Under the pieces are notes generated by a model. The model was not told where the DNA came from. It did not search any database and worked only from the letters and a program-made list of their open reading frames with translations. The position numbers were made by a program, and so were the translations under genes. From an uncultured Eubacteriales bacterium (GTDB lineage Bacteria; Bacillota; Clostridia; Oscillospirales; Oscillospiraceae): DNA of 18,648 nucleotides. Of the stretch, positions 1 through 6,184 are shown one piece after another. The number at the start of each line of letters is the position of its first letter. Position 1 is the stretch's first letter. The stretch covers positions 1-18,648 of the forward strand of contig UQXI01000043.1 in the NCBI GenBank assembly GCA_900544975.1, given 5' to 3'.

Positions 1-45
1 CTCTTGAATGCCATTCAAGCGCTCTCCCAGCTGAGCTATACCCCC
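1..45 (-). tRNA. tRNA-Ala (anticodon GGC), 5' part, cut by window edge
   Basis: Read on the minus strand the first 45 nt fit tRNA positions 1-45 exactly: acceptor 5' strand GGGGGTA, then TA, D stem GCTC pairing with GAGC, D loop AGCTGGGA, a single G, anticodon stem CTTGA pairing with TCAAG, and loop ATGGCAT with anticodon GGC (plus positions 10-12), which reads the alanine codon GCC. The variable loop, T arm and acceptor 3' strand lie outside the window. A promoter sits about 40 nt upstream. Confidence 0.92.
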
Positions 46-85
46 ATATTCACTTCAGCTTGTGTGCCTCACAAACCGCTCCTAT

Positions 86-113
86 ATGATACCACAGATT
101 GGGAGAAAGTCAA
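86..113 (-). promoter_or_regulatory. Sigma-A-type promoter of the tRNA-Ala
   Basis: On the minus strand TTGACT (113-108) is followed after 16 nt by TATCAT (91-86). The -10 is preceded by TG one base away (extended -10). Transcription would begin near position 80, about 35 nt before the tRNA 5' end, a normal leader length for a tRNA transcript. Confidence 0.6.
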
Positions 114-141
114 GAGAGAATCGGAAAAAATTTTGATTTTT

Positions 142-177
142 TTGCCGGAAGGGAAGACCGCAGGTAGGGCCTGCGGT
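142..177 (-). terminator. Hairpin after the zinc-ribbon membrane protein gene
   Basis: ACCGCAGG (157-164) pairs perfectly with CCTGCGGT (170-177) around a 5-nt loop. It begins 4 nt past the stop of the minus-strand gene 181-552. The tail on the minus strand is pyrimidine-rich (CTTCCCTTCC) rather than a clean U run, so it may be a weak terminator or only a 3' stabilising hairpin. Confidence 0.45.
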
Positions 178-180
178 GGG

Positions 181-552
181 TTATGTTTTCTTGACGAATT
201 TCTCTTTGCATCTGGGGCAGGTGATGGAGATTTTTCCCTTGCCTCTGGGGACGCGCACCAGTTGCTTGCATTTGGGGCATTTAAAATACCGGTTTTTCCG
301 GTCTTTGATGCGGTCCACTAGTTGCAGGAAGCGGCGGTTTTCCTGATAACGGCGGTAGGTATTTTTGGAGAGCATCCGGTAGAGTACCAGAACCATGGGA
401 ATGTAGGCCAAGAGGTTCAGCCACCCGTTCCGGGTGAACGTGCCTACCAAACATAAAATGAGATCCAAAACCAAAATGGCCAGACTCAGCTGGTCCACAC
501 CATAGCGGCCCGCAAATGCCTGACGGAGCCAATTGCCCAATTTTTGCTTCAT
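181..552 (-). CDS. Small membrane protein with C-terminal zinc ribbon
   Basis: A 123-residue protein of unknown role. Residues 21-39 and 43-61 form two hydrophobic helices. Then comes a basic stretch (about 62-90) and a Cys4 zinc ribbon with CPKC at 92-95 and CPRC at 112-115, so a soluble cytosolic tail held at the membrane is likely. An upstream in-frame start at 588 would add 12 residues, but ATG 552 is preferred because AAGGTGA stands 7 nt before it. It is a single gene between the tRNA-Ala promoter and a divergent gene. The ribbon may bind nucleic acid or protein; nothing in the sequence decides this, and no specific family is recognised beyond zinc ribbon. Confidence 0.8.
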   Translation of the reverse strand: MKQKLGNWLRQAFAGRYGVDQLSLAILVLDLILCLVGTFTRNGWLNLLAYIPMVLVLYRMLSKNTYRRYQENRRFLQLVDRIKDRKNRYFKCPKCKQLVRVPRGKGKISITCPRCKEKFVKKT

Positions 553-713
553 ACTTGAATCACCTTGGAGAGAAATTGATATGGTCATTATATGGCAAAT
601 TCCGCAAAATTCAACGGTCAGGCGGGAATGTTTACGAATTGTTTAAAACCGGCGCTAGGTATGAGCTGATGGGAATATGTCACTTGACATGTATGCCGTA
701 ATTTTGAGGAAAC

Positions 714-723
714 TTGTCGAAAT
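714..723 (+). promoter_or_regulatory. Possible Spo0A box
   Basis: TTGTCGAAAT contains the 0A-box core TGTCGAA (715-721). It lies about 50 nt upstream of the start expected from the TATAAT at 753-758, a position where Spo0A-type proteins can act. A 7-bp core is expected a couple of times by chance in a window this size, so this is only a candidate. Confidence 0.25.
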
Positions 724-781
724 TGCACGTGGACTTTTGCGAAAAGCGGGTGTATAATTGGCGTGTAATCTAGAGGGCACA

Positions 782-790
782 TGGTATAAT
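782..790 (+). promoter_or_regulatory. Extended -10 promoter of the TIR/deoxyribosyltransferase-like gene
   Basis: TGGTATAAT is a perfect extended -10 element, which can work without a good -35 (none is seen here). It gives a leader of about 60 nt before the GTG at 856. A second TATAAT at 753-758 has TGGACT 17 nt upstream and may be an alternative promoter. Confidence 0.55.
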
Positions 791-855
791 AGATTAAGAC
801 ATTCTCAAAATACACCTGCACTAGATGTTTTGAATAAAGTAGGGGGGTAGGTAAC

Positions 856-2163
856 GTGGATGATAGGAGCTATACATGTTTCGTAATTTCGCAGATTGGA
901 AAAGAAGATAGCCAGGAACGGGTTAATGCTGATAAGGTGCTAGACTATTTGGTTATTCCAACACTGACTAGATGTGGCTTTTCAAAGGACAGCATTGTGC
1001 GTTCCGATAAAGTAGCTGAGCCGGGCAGAATTTCTGAACATATTGCCAGATGCATCGAAAACAGCGATCTATGCATTGTTGATCTTACCGGACTAAATGC
1101 TAATGTTATGTATGAGTATGGGTTAAGAAAGGGGTACGGAAAGCCATATATTGTTTTAGCACAAAAGGAACAAGAACTACCTTTTGATACATATGATGAC
1201 CGAGCTATATTTTACGACATTTCACAGGTACCTGGGCTAATGTGTGCGCAAGAAATGTTGGAGAAGTTTGTGGGAGCAATTAAGGCGAAGGGCTTCATTG
1301 AATCTGAAGGGCCAGAGAGTGTAGCATCTATATCTGAGAGGCTGAAGACGATTGAGGCAAAATTAGATAGTGCCTTGAATGTCATACAAAGTACTACCAA
1401 AACCATGGGCAATGTTACGTACCGTGGTGCAGAGTTAGACGACATTTTGACCCAGCTTTCTCCCATTCAGGCCTTCAATTACGCCCTCACCCAGCGGGAC
1501 CTCAAATTGGGGGAGGACCTGATGCCGGTTTTGGAAGGTGTTCTGAGCAAAGAGCGGTTCATTGACCAGGTGGTGGCGCAGCTAACGTCTATGGGATCAG
1601 CAAAAGCAGCCCGGATTCTGGAGGAGAATTGGGACTACATTGCCAGCAACTTCACCTTCAAGCAGCGCTACGAAGAGGTAGGCTGCTACATCAGCTATTG
1701 CAACCGGGCCGACTGTGAGCCGGAGCACTTGGAAAAGCTTGTCGCGACCATTGAGGGGCTTTTAGACGAGGCGCCTTCGCCAAAGGACCGGGCGGGATTG
1801 TATAACCAGAAAAACCGGCTTTATTTTGGGGCCTACACCACGTTGGAGGCAAACGGAGAAGTACATCCGGAATATTTGGAGATTGCCATCCAAGCTCTGG
1901 AAAAGGCCATCAAGCTGAACGGCGACGAGCCATCTTACTATTATAATTTGGCGACCTGTCAGCGGAAGAAGGACGACTTAGACGCTGCGGTAGATGCCAT
2001 TTCGAAGTGCATGGATCTGGACAGCAACGATGATGACCACCTGAAACTGGCCTATGAGCTGTACTCAGAAAAGAAGGACCCCAGGGCGAAGGAGACGCTG
2101 GAGAAGCTTGCAGAGGTGAACCCCTACCTGGCCAAGCTGGTGCAGAAGAAGAAAAAGTCCTGA
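856..2163 (+). CDS. TIR/nucleoside deoxyribosyltransferase-like domain fused to TPR-like repeats
   Basis: A 435-residue cytosolic protein. Residues 1-145 have the pattern of the nucleotide-handling deoxyribosyltransferase/TIR-like fold: CFVISQIG at 8-15, RSDKVAEPGRI at 49-59, then DLCIVDLTG at 71-79 and NANVMYEYG at 81-89 with Glu87 where this fold keeps its catalytic acid, then GKPYIVLA. Residues 155-180 look like a short coiled coil. The rest is helical, with TPR-like repeats at about 345-420 and a lysine-rich end. The start is GTG at 856, with AGGGGGG 8 nt before it. Base use changes from AT-rich to GC-rich near nt 1440-1460 (residue about 198), exactly after the first domain, suggesting a fusion of parts with different history. 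Such domains often act as NAD- or nucleotide-cleaving effectors in conflict systems; that role is inferred. It is a monocistronic gene with its own terminator. Confidence 0.7.
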   Translation: MDDRSYTCFVISQIGKEDSQERVNADKVLDYLVIPTLTRCGFSKDSIVRSDKVAEPGRISEHIARCIENSDLCIVDLTGLNANVMYEYGLRKGYGKPYIVLAQKEQELPFDTYDDRAIFYDISQVPGLMCAQEMLEKFVGAIKAKGFIESEGPESVASISERLKTIEAKLDSALNVIQSTTKTMGNVTYRGAELDDILTQLSPIQAFNYALTQRDLKLGEDLMPVLEGVLSKERFIDQVVAQLTSMGSAKAARILEENWDYIASNFTFKQRYEEVGCYISYCNRADCEPEHLEKLVATIEGLLDEAPSPKDRAGLYNQKNRLYFGAYTTLEANGEVHPEYLEIAIQALEKAIKLNGDEPSYYYNLATCQRKKDDLDAAVDAISKCMDLDSNDDDHLKLAYELYSEKKDPRAKETLEKLAEVNPYLAKLVQKKKKS

Positions 2164-2183
2164 GTCACAGGGAATCGAGTATC

Positions 2184-2230
2184 AAAACCCGCTGATCAGA
2201 TGGAATGTCTGTTCAGCGGGTTTTATTTGG
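2184..2230. terminator. Bidirectional Rho-independent terminator
   Basis: AAAACCCGCTGA (2184-2195) pairs with TCAGCGGGTTTT (2213-2224). Inside, CAGA (2197-2200) pairs with TCTG (2208-2211). The plus strand continues TTTTATTTGG, and the minus strand reads ...GGGTTTTGATAC. It lies between two convergent genes and can serve both. Confidence 0.88.
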
Positions 2231-2245
2231 CATCAGAATCGATTA

Positions 2246-3085
2246 TTACAGTGTGGATCCATCCAGCTTGGTACCGCAATTATTGCAGAACCGGGCGGAT
2301 TTGGGCGCTGCTTGACCGCAGATGGGGCAGTACTGTACGTTGACGCCTGCTGAGCCTTGGGGCTGCTGACCGGCGGCTGGTGGGATGTAAGCGGGGGGTG
2401 CAGGAGGCGCGTATCGGGCGCTGTAGGCGGGATCCGCCAGGCAATGCTGCACCTCATCATAAAACCCGGCCTGGGCAAGACCGGCGAGCAGGGGCGTCAG
2501 AGCGGCACCCAGTAAGGTGGCCAGGATCAACAGGGCGTAACATGGAACCCGCAGAAACGGAATTTGGGCCAGCCCCAAAAGCACAAGGAGAAGCAGAGAC
2601 CAACTGCCGTAGATCAGAAGGTCTGCCAAAAACATTTTCCCTCGATATCCCCGGGTTTCCTGGGCAGAAATCCGGATTGCGTCGGTGGCCTTCACGTCCG
2701 GCCGGGTCATGAGAATGTATGGAGCGAACCGATAAGTATAGAGTTTCACTGGTCCCAGGATCAATCCGGCTACGGGAATGAGAGACCACAGAAAGACCCA
2801 GAGACTCATCCAGGCCATGCCACCCACGACATGGGGCAGCTGCTCCCGGCGAAAGGGGGAGAAGAGATCGCCCACTGCTGGAGCGGCTCCCTGATAGGCT
2901 CGAAGGAAAATCAGGGCCATAGATCCGCTGAATACCAAGTCCAGGAACCAGGCCACAGCGGGGATGGCCCAAAATCCAATGGCTGCCAGCCAGACCAGAA
3001 GCCCGGCCAGCAGACTGATGCCCCAGAGTTGCACCGGTTTGGTTTGCAGAAGCTTTCGTATTTTTCGATAAATCCAAAATCCCAT
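2246..3085 (-). CDS. DUF975-like multi-pass membrane protein with zinc-ribbon tail
   Basis: A 279-residue integral membrane protein. Hydrophobic segments lie at about 20-38, 40-62, 90-112, 155-178 and 182-207. Between the third and fourth is a conserved-looking cytosolic stretch ending in AQETRGYRGKMF, which recalls the DUF975 family. A Pro/Ala/Gln-rich linker (about 222-245) leads to a Cys4 zinc ribbon, CPIC at 253-256 and CNNC at 267-270. ATG 3085 is the start: GGAGGG lies 7 nt upstream. A good promoter is at 3130-3157 and the shared hairpin at 2184-2224 ends it. Function is unknown; the zinc-ribbon tail is a common add-on in Clostridia membrane proteins and may bind a partner. Confidence 0.8.
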   Translation of the reverse strand: MGFWIYRKIRKLLQTKPVQLWGISLLAGLLVWLAAIGFWAIPAVAWFLDLVFSGSMALIFLRAYQGAAPAVGDLFSPFRREQLPHVVGGMAWMSLWVFLWSLIPVAGLILGPVKLYTYRFAPYILMTRPDVKATDAIRISAQETRGYRGKMFLADLLIYGSWSLLLLVLLGLAQIPFLRVPCYALLILATLLGAALTPLLAGLAQAGFYDEVQHCLADPAYSARYAPPAPPAYIPPAAGQQPQGSAGVNVQYCPICGQAAPKSARFCNNCGTKLDGSTL

Positions 3086-3129
3086 ACAAGTTCCCTCCTC
3101 TGAAAAGAAAGCGGTATGTTTCTGCCTCT

Positions 3130-3157
3130 AGTATAACTGCCTCCGGGTTCCTGTCAA
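3130..3157 (-). promoter_or_regulatory. Strong sigma-A-type promoter of the DUF975-like gene
   Basis: On the minus strand TTGACA (3157-3152) is followed after 16 nt by TATACT (3135-3130). Transcription would start near 3123, giving a leader of nearly 40 nt to the ATG at 3085. Confidence 0.75.
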
Positions 3158-3173
3158 GGGAGGAGAGGGAATC

Positions 3174-3722
3174 TTAAAAAAATCTTCTGATTTCCAGGTC
3201 CTCAGGCAGGGGCACCCCTGCGCAAAGGGCTACCACGTGGTTTTTCCATTCCCACAGGCGGAAGTGGAGATCCCAACCCTCCAGGGTGGGGCCCTGCAGG
3301 TCAAAATTCAAGTGGTTGGGATAGCCGCGAAGTCCGTCGCCGGTGTATTTTACCGTTGCTTCTTTCAGGGTCCACAGTGTGAGAAATACCCGGTCCGGCT
3401 CCTGAGCTTCCTGCCAAAGGCGGTATTCCTGCGCAGAGAGGACCTTTCTGACCAATGCGGGTCTGGTATGGCGGCTCAGCTGCTCGGCATCCAGCCCAAT
3501 TTCTCCTTCAGACAGGGCACAAAATGCCATGGTACGTGTATGCGTGATGGAGCAGTGCAGGGGACCTTGGGAGAAGTAGGGCTTCCCATGCTCATGGCGC
3601 AATAACGGCGGCATAGGCTGACCTGCAGTCTCCTCATATAGCTGGTTCAGAAGGCGGCGGGCATCCAATCCGCCACGGCTGGCGGTGGTGGGGGTAGCAG
3701 CAAGGGAAAACAGAGGGGGCAT
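3174..3722 (-). CDS. Small 4'-phosphopantetheinyl transferase, Sfp/AcpT type
   Basis: Transfers the phosphopantetheine arm of CoA to a serine of a carrier protein. The 182-residue protein has the family's motifs in order: GKPYF...CSITHT (46-62), GLDAE (76-80, Mg-binding Asp78 and Glu80) and WTLKEATVKYTG (117-128, with the catalytic WxxKEA). It is shorter than Sfp itself (about 220 residues). The open frame continues upstream to 3845, but ATG 3722 is chosen because AAGGAG stands 5 nt before it and the extra part would run through a terminator. It lies 92 nt after the zinc-ribbon gene, beyond that terminator, and no separate promoter is visible, so expression may depend on read-through. No carrier-protein or synthase gene is in the window, so the substrate is unknown. 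Confidence 0.85.
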   Translation of the reverse strand: MPPLFSLAATPTTASRGGLDARRLLNQLYEETAGQPMPPLLRHEHGKPYFSQGPLHCSITHTRTMAFCALSEGEIGLDAEQLSRHTRPALVRKVLSAQEYRLWQEAQEPDRVFLTLWTLKEATVKYTGDGLRGYPNHLNFDLQGPTLEGWDLHFRLWEWKNHVVALCAGVPLPEDLEIRRFF

Positions 3723-3760
3723 AGGAACTCCTTTCCGGCGCGAGATTGGGACTGGGTGGT

Positions 3761-3793
3761 AAAAAGAGGGGTGCTGCAAGTGTGCAGCACCCC
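3761..3793 (-). terminator. Rho-independent terminator of the double zinc-ribbon gene
   Basis: GGGGTGCTGCA (3768-3778) and TGCAGCACCCC (3783-3793) form an 11-bp perfect stem with a 4-nt loop. On the minus strand it is followed by TCTTTTT. It lies between the zinc-ribbon gene and the phosphopantetheinyl transferase gene on the same strand. Confidence 0.92.
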
Positions 3794-3814
3794 GTCGATT
3801 GGTTTGCAGAGAAA

Positions 3815-4093
3815 TTAGCCGTTGCCGCGCATCTGAGCGAAGCACTCGCTGCAGTACACAGGACGGTCGGACTTGGGCTCGAAGGGAACCTTGGCCTCAC
3901 AGCCGCAACGGGCGCAGGTGGCAGTGAAGTACTCACGGGGGCCACGGGCGGCGTTCTTGCGGGCGTCACGGCAGGCCTTGCAGCGCTGGGGCTCGTTCTG
4001 GAAGCCGCGCTCTGCGTAGAACTCCTGCTCGCCGGCAGTGAAAACGAATTCGTTGCCGCACTCTTTGCAAATTAAAGTCTTGTCTTCGTACAT
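3815..4093 (-). CDS. Double zinc-ribbon protein
   Basis: A 92-residue, soluble, cysteine-rich protein with two Cys4 modules. The first uses C9/C12 and C38/C41, with the spacing and EQEFYAERGF signature of the probable zinc-ribbon family zf-trcl. The second uses C60/C63 and C81/C84. The middle (42-55) is basic. ATG 4093 has GAGAGG about 10 nt upstream. The promoter at 4300-4327 is the only one seen, so the mRNA would carry a roughly 200-nt structured leader (or lie behind a separate small RNA). Its own strong terminator closes the unit. Function is unknown; nucleic-acid or protein binding is a reasonable guess only. Confidence 0.88.
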   Translation of the reverse strand: MYEDKTLICKECGNEFVFTAGEQEFYAERGFQNEPQRCKACRDARKNAARGPREYFTATCARCGCEAKVPFEPKSDRPVYCSECFAQMRGNG

Positions 4094-4115
4094 GGATCAA
4101 TTACCTCTCTTTGGA

Positions 4116-4294
4116 TAGTTGTGTTAGCCCCGTAAAGTGCCCATCAAGTAATTTGCTGGTCTGTTGTCCAGGGTTTTATGCGAACGGCTTTGCCGTTGTC
4201 GCCAAGAAAGCCGGCGAGGAGCCGGAGAGACTTTGGGAGAAGGTACTGGGGGACGGGCATCCCTGCCAACCTCCAGGCACATCTCCCATCTAAT
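4116..4294 (-). ncRNA. Structured RNA of about 180 nt, candidate 6S RNA (or a long cis-acting leader)
   Basis: Starting a few bases after a strong -10, the minus-strand transcript folds into a long rod. GTGC, CTGG, GTTG and CAGGG (4280-4277, 4276-4273, 4270-4267, 4265-4261) pair in order with GCAC, CCAG, CAAC and CCCTG (4140-4137, 4159-4156, 4166-4163, 4173-4169), with unpaired bases between. Its apical part holds hairpins CCGGC/GCCGG (4225-4211) and AACGGC/GCCGTT (4197-4183). A rod with internal bubbles and a size near 180 nt is what 6S RNA shows, and GGGAGATGT near the 5' end plus GTCCCC recall it. Identity is an inference: no terminator follows and the zinc-ribbon ORF begins soon after, so a regulatory 5' leader is the alternative. 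The 3' end is approximate. Confidence 0.5.
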
Positions 4295-4299
4295 TGCAC

Positions 4300-4327
4300 A
4301 TTATAGCAGAAAAAAAGATTTTGTCAA
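4300..4327 (-). promoter_or_regulatory. Strong sigma-A promoter of the structured RNA and zinc-ribbon gene
   Basis: Minus strand TTGACA (4327-4322), 16-nt T-rich spacer, TATAAT (4305-4300). Both hexamers are perfect. The expected transcription start is near 4294, immediately before the folded RNA. Confidence 0.88.
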
Positions 4328-4358
4328 TAGTGAATAAGATTTTTTCCTTAGGAAACGC

Positions 4359-4374
4359 AAATTTGGTCAAATTT
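4359..4374. repeat. Short perfect inverted repeat upstream of the strong promoter
   Basis: AAATTTG and CAAATTT separated by GT form a perfect 16-bp palindromic element. It lies 32 bp upstream of the -35 of the promoter at 4300-4327 and 19 bp after the ruvB stop. It could be an operator or a stabilising AT-rich upstream element; no binding protein is known from the sequence. Confidence 0.4.
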
Positions 4375-4392
4375 ACGATCCGAAACACGGCG

Positions 4393-5430
4393 CTACAGAG
4401 ACAGCTGTGTTTGACCGGTGAAAGGGATTCCCAAATGGGCATAGGCCAGCTGGGTGGCACACCGTCCCCGAGGAGTCCGGGTCAGGAAGCCCAATTGCAT
4501 GAGATAAGGCTCATACACATCTTCCAGGGTGACGGCCTCCTCGCCGATGGTGGCGGCCAAGGTTTCCAGGCCCACAGGGCCGCCGCCGTAGTTCTGAATG
4601 ATGGCAGTGAGCATTCGACGGTCAATGGCGTCCAGTCCGAGATGATCCACCTCCAGCCGTTCCAGAGCCAGATTGGCCGCTTCCCGGGTGATCACGCCAT
4701 CGGCACAGACCTGGGCAAAGTCCCGGACCCGGCGCAAAAACCGGTTGGCAATCCGGGGGGTTCCCCGGCTTCTGGCTGCAATTTCCCAGGCGCCCTGGGG
4801 GTCGATCTCCATGCTCAGGAGGGTAGCAGACCGGGTGACAATGCGGGACAGCTCTTGTATGGTATACAGCTCCAGCCGCAAGGATACGCCGAACCGGTCC
4901 CGCAGAGGGCTGGAGAGCTGCCCGGCCCGGGTGGTGGCTCCCACCAGGGTAAATTTGGGCAGATCCAACCGGATGGAGTTGGCAGAGGGCCCTTTGCCTA
5001 CGATGATGTCTATGGCGTAGTCTTCCATGGCGGGATACAGGATTTCCTCCACCACCCGGTTGAGCCGGTGAATCTCGTCAATGAAGAGGATGTCTCCCGG
5101 GTTCAGGTTGGTGAGCAAGGCTGCCAGATCGCCAGGCTTTTCAATGGCGGGGCCGGAGGTGATGCGGATGTTGACTCCCATCTCATTGGCGATGACCCCG
5201 GCCAGGGTGGTTTTGCCCAGGCCCGGGGGACCGTAGAGGAGGGTGTGGTCCAGGGGTTCTCCCCGCCGCCGGGCGGCTTCAATGTAGACGGACAGGTTCC
5301 CCTTGGCCTTTTCCTGCCCGGTGTAATCTGCCAGGAGCTTGGGCCGCAGGCTCACTTCTCCCACGTCCTGACCGGTCAGGGTGGGGGTGATGATGGGGGC
5401 GTCCAGCTCCTGGGAAAATTCGATGCTCAT
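4393..5430 (-). CDS. ruvB: Holliday junction branch migration ATPase RuvB
   Basis: The hexameric AAA+ motor that, with RuvA, drives branch migration of Holliday junctions in recombinational repair. The 345-residue protein carries Walker A GPPGLGKT (67-74), Walker B ILFIDEIH (114-121), sensor GATTRAG (164-170) and the arginine-finger region PLRDRFG (175-181). A C-terminal winged helix contains GGGPVG, and the family ending GRCATQLAYAHLG is present. Length is normal. The frame is open to 5460, but ATG 5430 has AAGGAGG 8 nt upstream and matches the usual N-terminus. It is the last gene of the ruvCAB run. The gap to ruvA is 124 nt with no clear promoter. Confidence 0.98.
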   Translation of the reverse strand: MSIEFSQELDAPIITPTLTGQDVGEVSLRPKLLADYTGQEKAKGNLSVYIEAARRRGEPLDHTLLYGPPGLGKTTLAGVIANEMGVNIRITSGPAIEKPGDLAALLTNLNPGDILFIDEIHRLNRVVEEILYPAMEDYAIDIIVGKGPSANSIRLDLPKFTLVGATTRAGQLSSPLRDRFGVSLRLELYTIQELSRIVTRSATLLSMEIDPQGAWEIAARSRGTPRIANRFLRRVRDFAQVCADGVITREAANLALERLEVDHLGLDAIDRRMLTAIIQNYGGGPVGLETLAATIGEEAVTLEDVYEPYLMQLGFLTRTPRGRCATQLAYAHLGIPFTGQTQLSL

Positions 5431-5554
5431 ACTTGGTTTCCTCCTTGCTCCAGGGAACAAAACAGGGTGACAAAATCCGGTTGTGGGAGAACCGGGGGAC
5501 TGAATCGACAGACGGGAATGGCTTGGCCAATGCCGGCGGGCAGACGTCGGAGGC

Positions 5555-6154
5555 TCATGACCGGCTTACCATAGCGCGCAGGGCGTAGCGAATCATCTCC
5601 TCGGTGCTGGCGGCGGCGTCACAGCCCTTGAGGGCGGCGGCAATTTCAGCGGAGGAATAGCCCAGCTCTTGCAGGGCGGCAGTGGCCAGGGTGACGTTGC
5701 TGTCCCCGGTTGGAGCGGCGGTAACTGGGCCGGAAAAGTCCAGCTCGGTGGCTGCGCCGCCGATTTTGTCCCGCAGCTCCAGAATGATGCGCTGGGCCAA
5801 CTTTTTTCCCACACCCTGGGCAACGGTCAGGGCCTTTTCGTCCCCTGTCATGACGGCTAAGGTGAAGCTCTGTGGCCCTCCGGCGGAGAGAATGGACAGA
5901 GCTGCTTTGGGCCCCACGCCGTTCACCCCCAGAAGCAGCTGGAAGCACCGGAGCTCCTCCCGGGAGGCAAAGCCGAAGAGGTCAAAGGCGTCCTCCCGGA
6001 TGTTCTCGTGGATGTAAAGCCGGGCAGTTTGATTGAGCTTCAGCTGTGCGGCAGTATAAGCTGTGACGGCGCAGGCATACCCCACCCCGCCGCAGTCCAC
6101 CACGGCCAGATTTGGTTCCAAGATGGCAATGGGACCTTGCAGATAGTAAAACAT
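5555..6154 (-). CDS. ruvA: Holliday junction DNA-binding protein RuvA
   Basis: Binds the four-way junction as a tetramer and loads RuvB. The 199-residue protein shows the N-terminal OB-fold start MFYYLQG, two helix-hairpin-helix motifs (LLLGVNGVGPKAALSIL at 73-89 and VAQGVGKKLAQRIILEL at 111-127), a flexible Ala/Thr-rich linker (about 133-150) and the C-terminal RuvB-contacting domain with AALQELGYSSAEI. ATG 6154 has GAGG about 7 nt upstream. It lies 30 nt after ruvC, so the two are co-transcribed. Confidence 0.97.
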   Translation of the reverse strand: MFYYLQGPIAILEPNLAVVDCGGVGYACAVTAYTAAQLKLNQTARLYIHENIREDAFDLFGFASREELRCFQLLLGVNGVGPKAALSILSAGGPQSFTLAVMTGDEKALTVAQGVGKKLAQRIILELRDKIGGAATELDFSGPVTAAPTGDSNVTLATAALQELGYSSAEIAAALKGCDAAASTEEMIRYALRAMVSRS

Positions 6155-6184
6155 AGAGAACCTCGTAGTACAAAAAATTCCGTC

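Larger units (their letters stand above)
553..855. other. Divergent intergenic region of about 300 bp
   Basis: AT-rich control region between the minus-strand zinc-ribbon gene and the plus-strand TIR/deoxyribosyltransferase-like gene. It contains two TATAAT hexamers (753-758 and 785-790), a Spo0A-box-like heptamer at 715-721 and a TTGACA at 684-689 that has no fitting -10 at normal spacing. No convincing small gene was seen in it. Confidence 0.6.

Noticed and set aside
684..689. TTGACA as a -35 box for the TIR/deoxyribosyltransferase-like gene
   Set aside because: No acceptable -10 lies 16-18 nt downstream. The TATAAT hexamers at 753 and 785 are too far away to pair with it.
1..855. Integration site at the tRNA-Ala
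   Set aside because: The window shows only the tRNA 5' half. No integrase gene or repeated tRNA 3' end is visible, so no attachment site can be supported.
3723..3845. N-terminal extension of the phosphopantetheinyl transferase
   Set aside because: It would be translated from the terminator region, lacks a ribosome site and does not resemble the family.
4294..5574. 426-codon open frame on the plus strand opposite ruvB
   Set aside because: Antisense to ruvB, whose Walker motifs are intact. The plus-strand translation is Gly/Gln/Pro-rich and shows no family.
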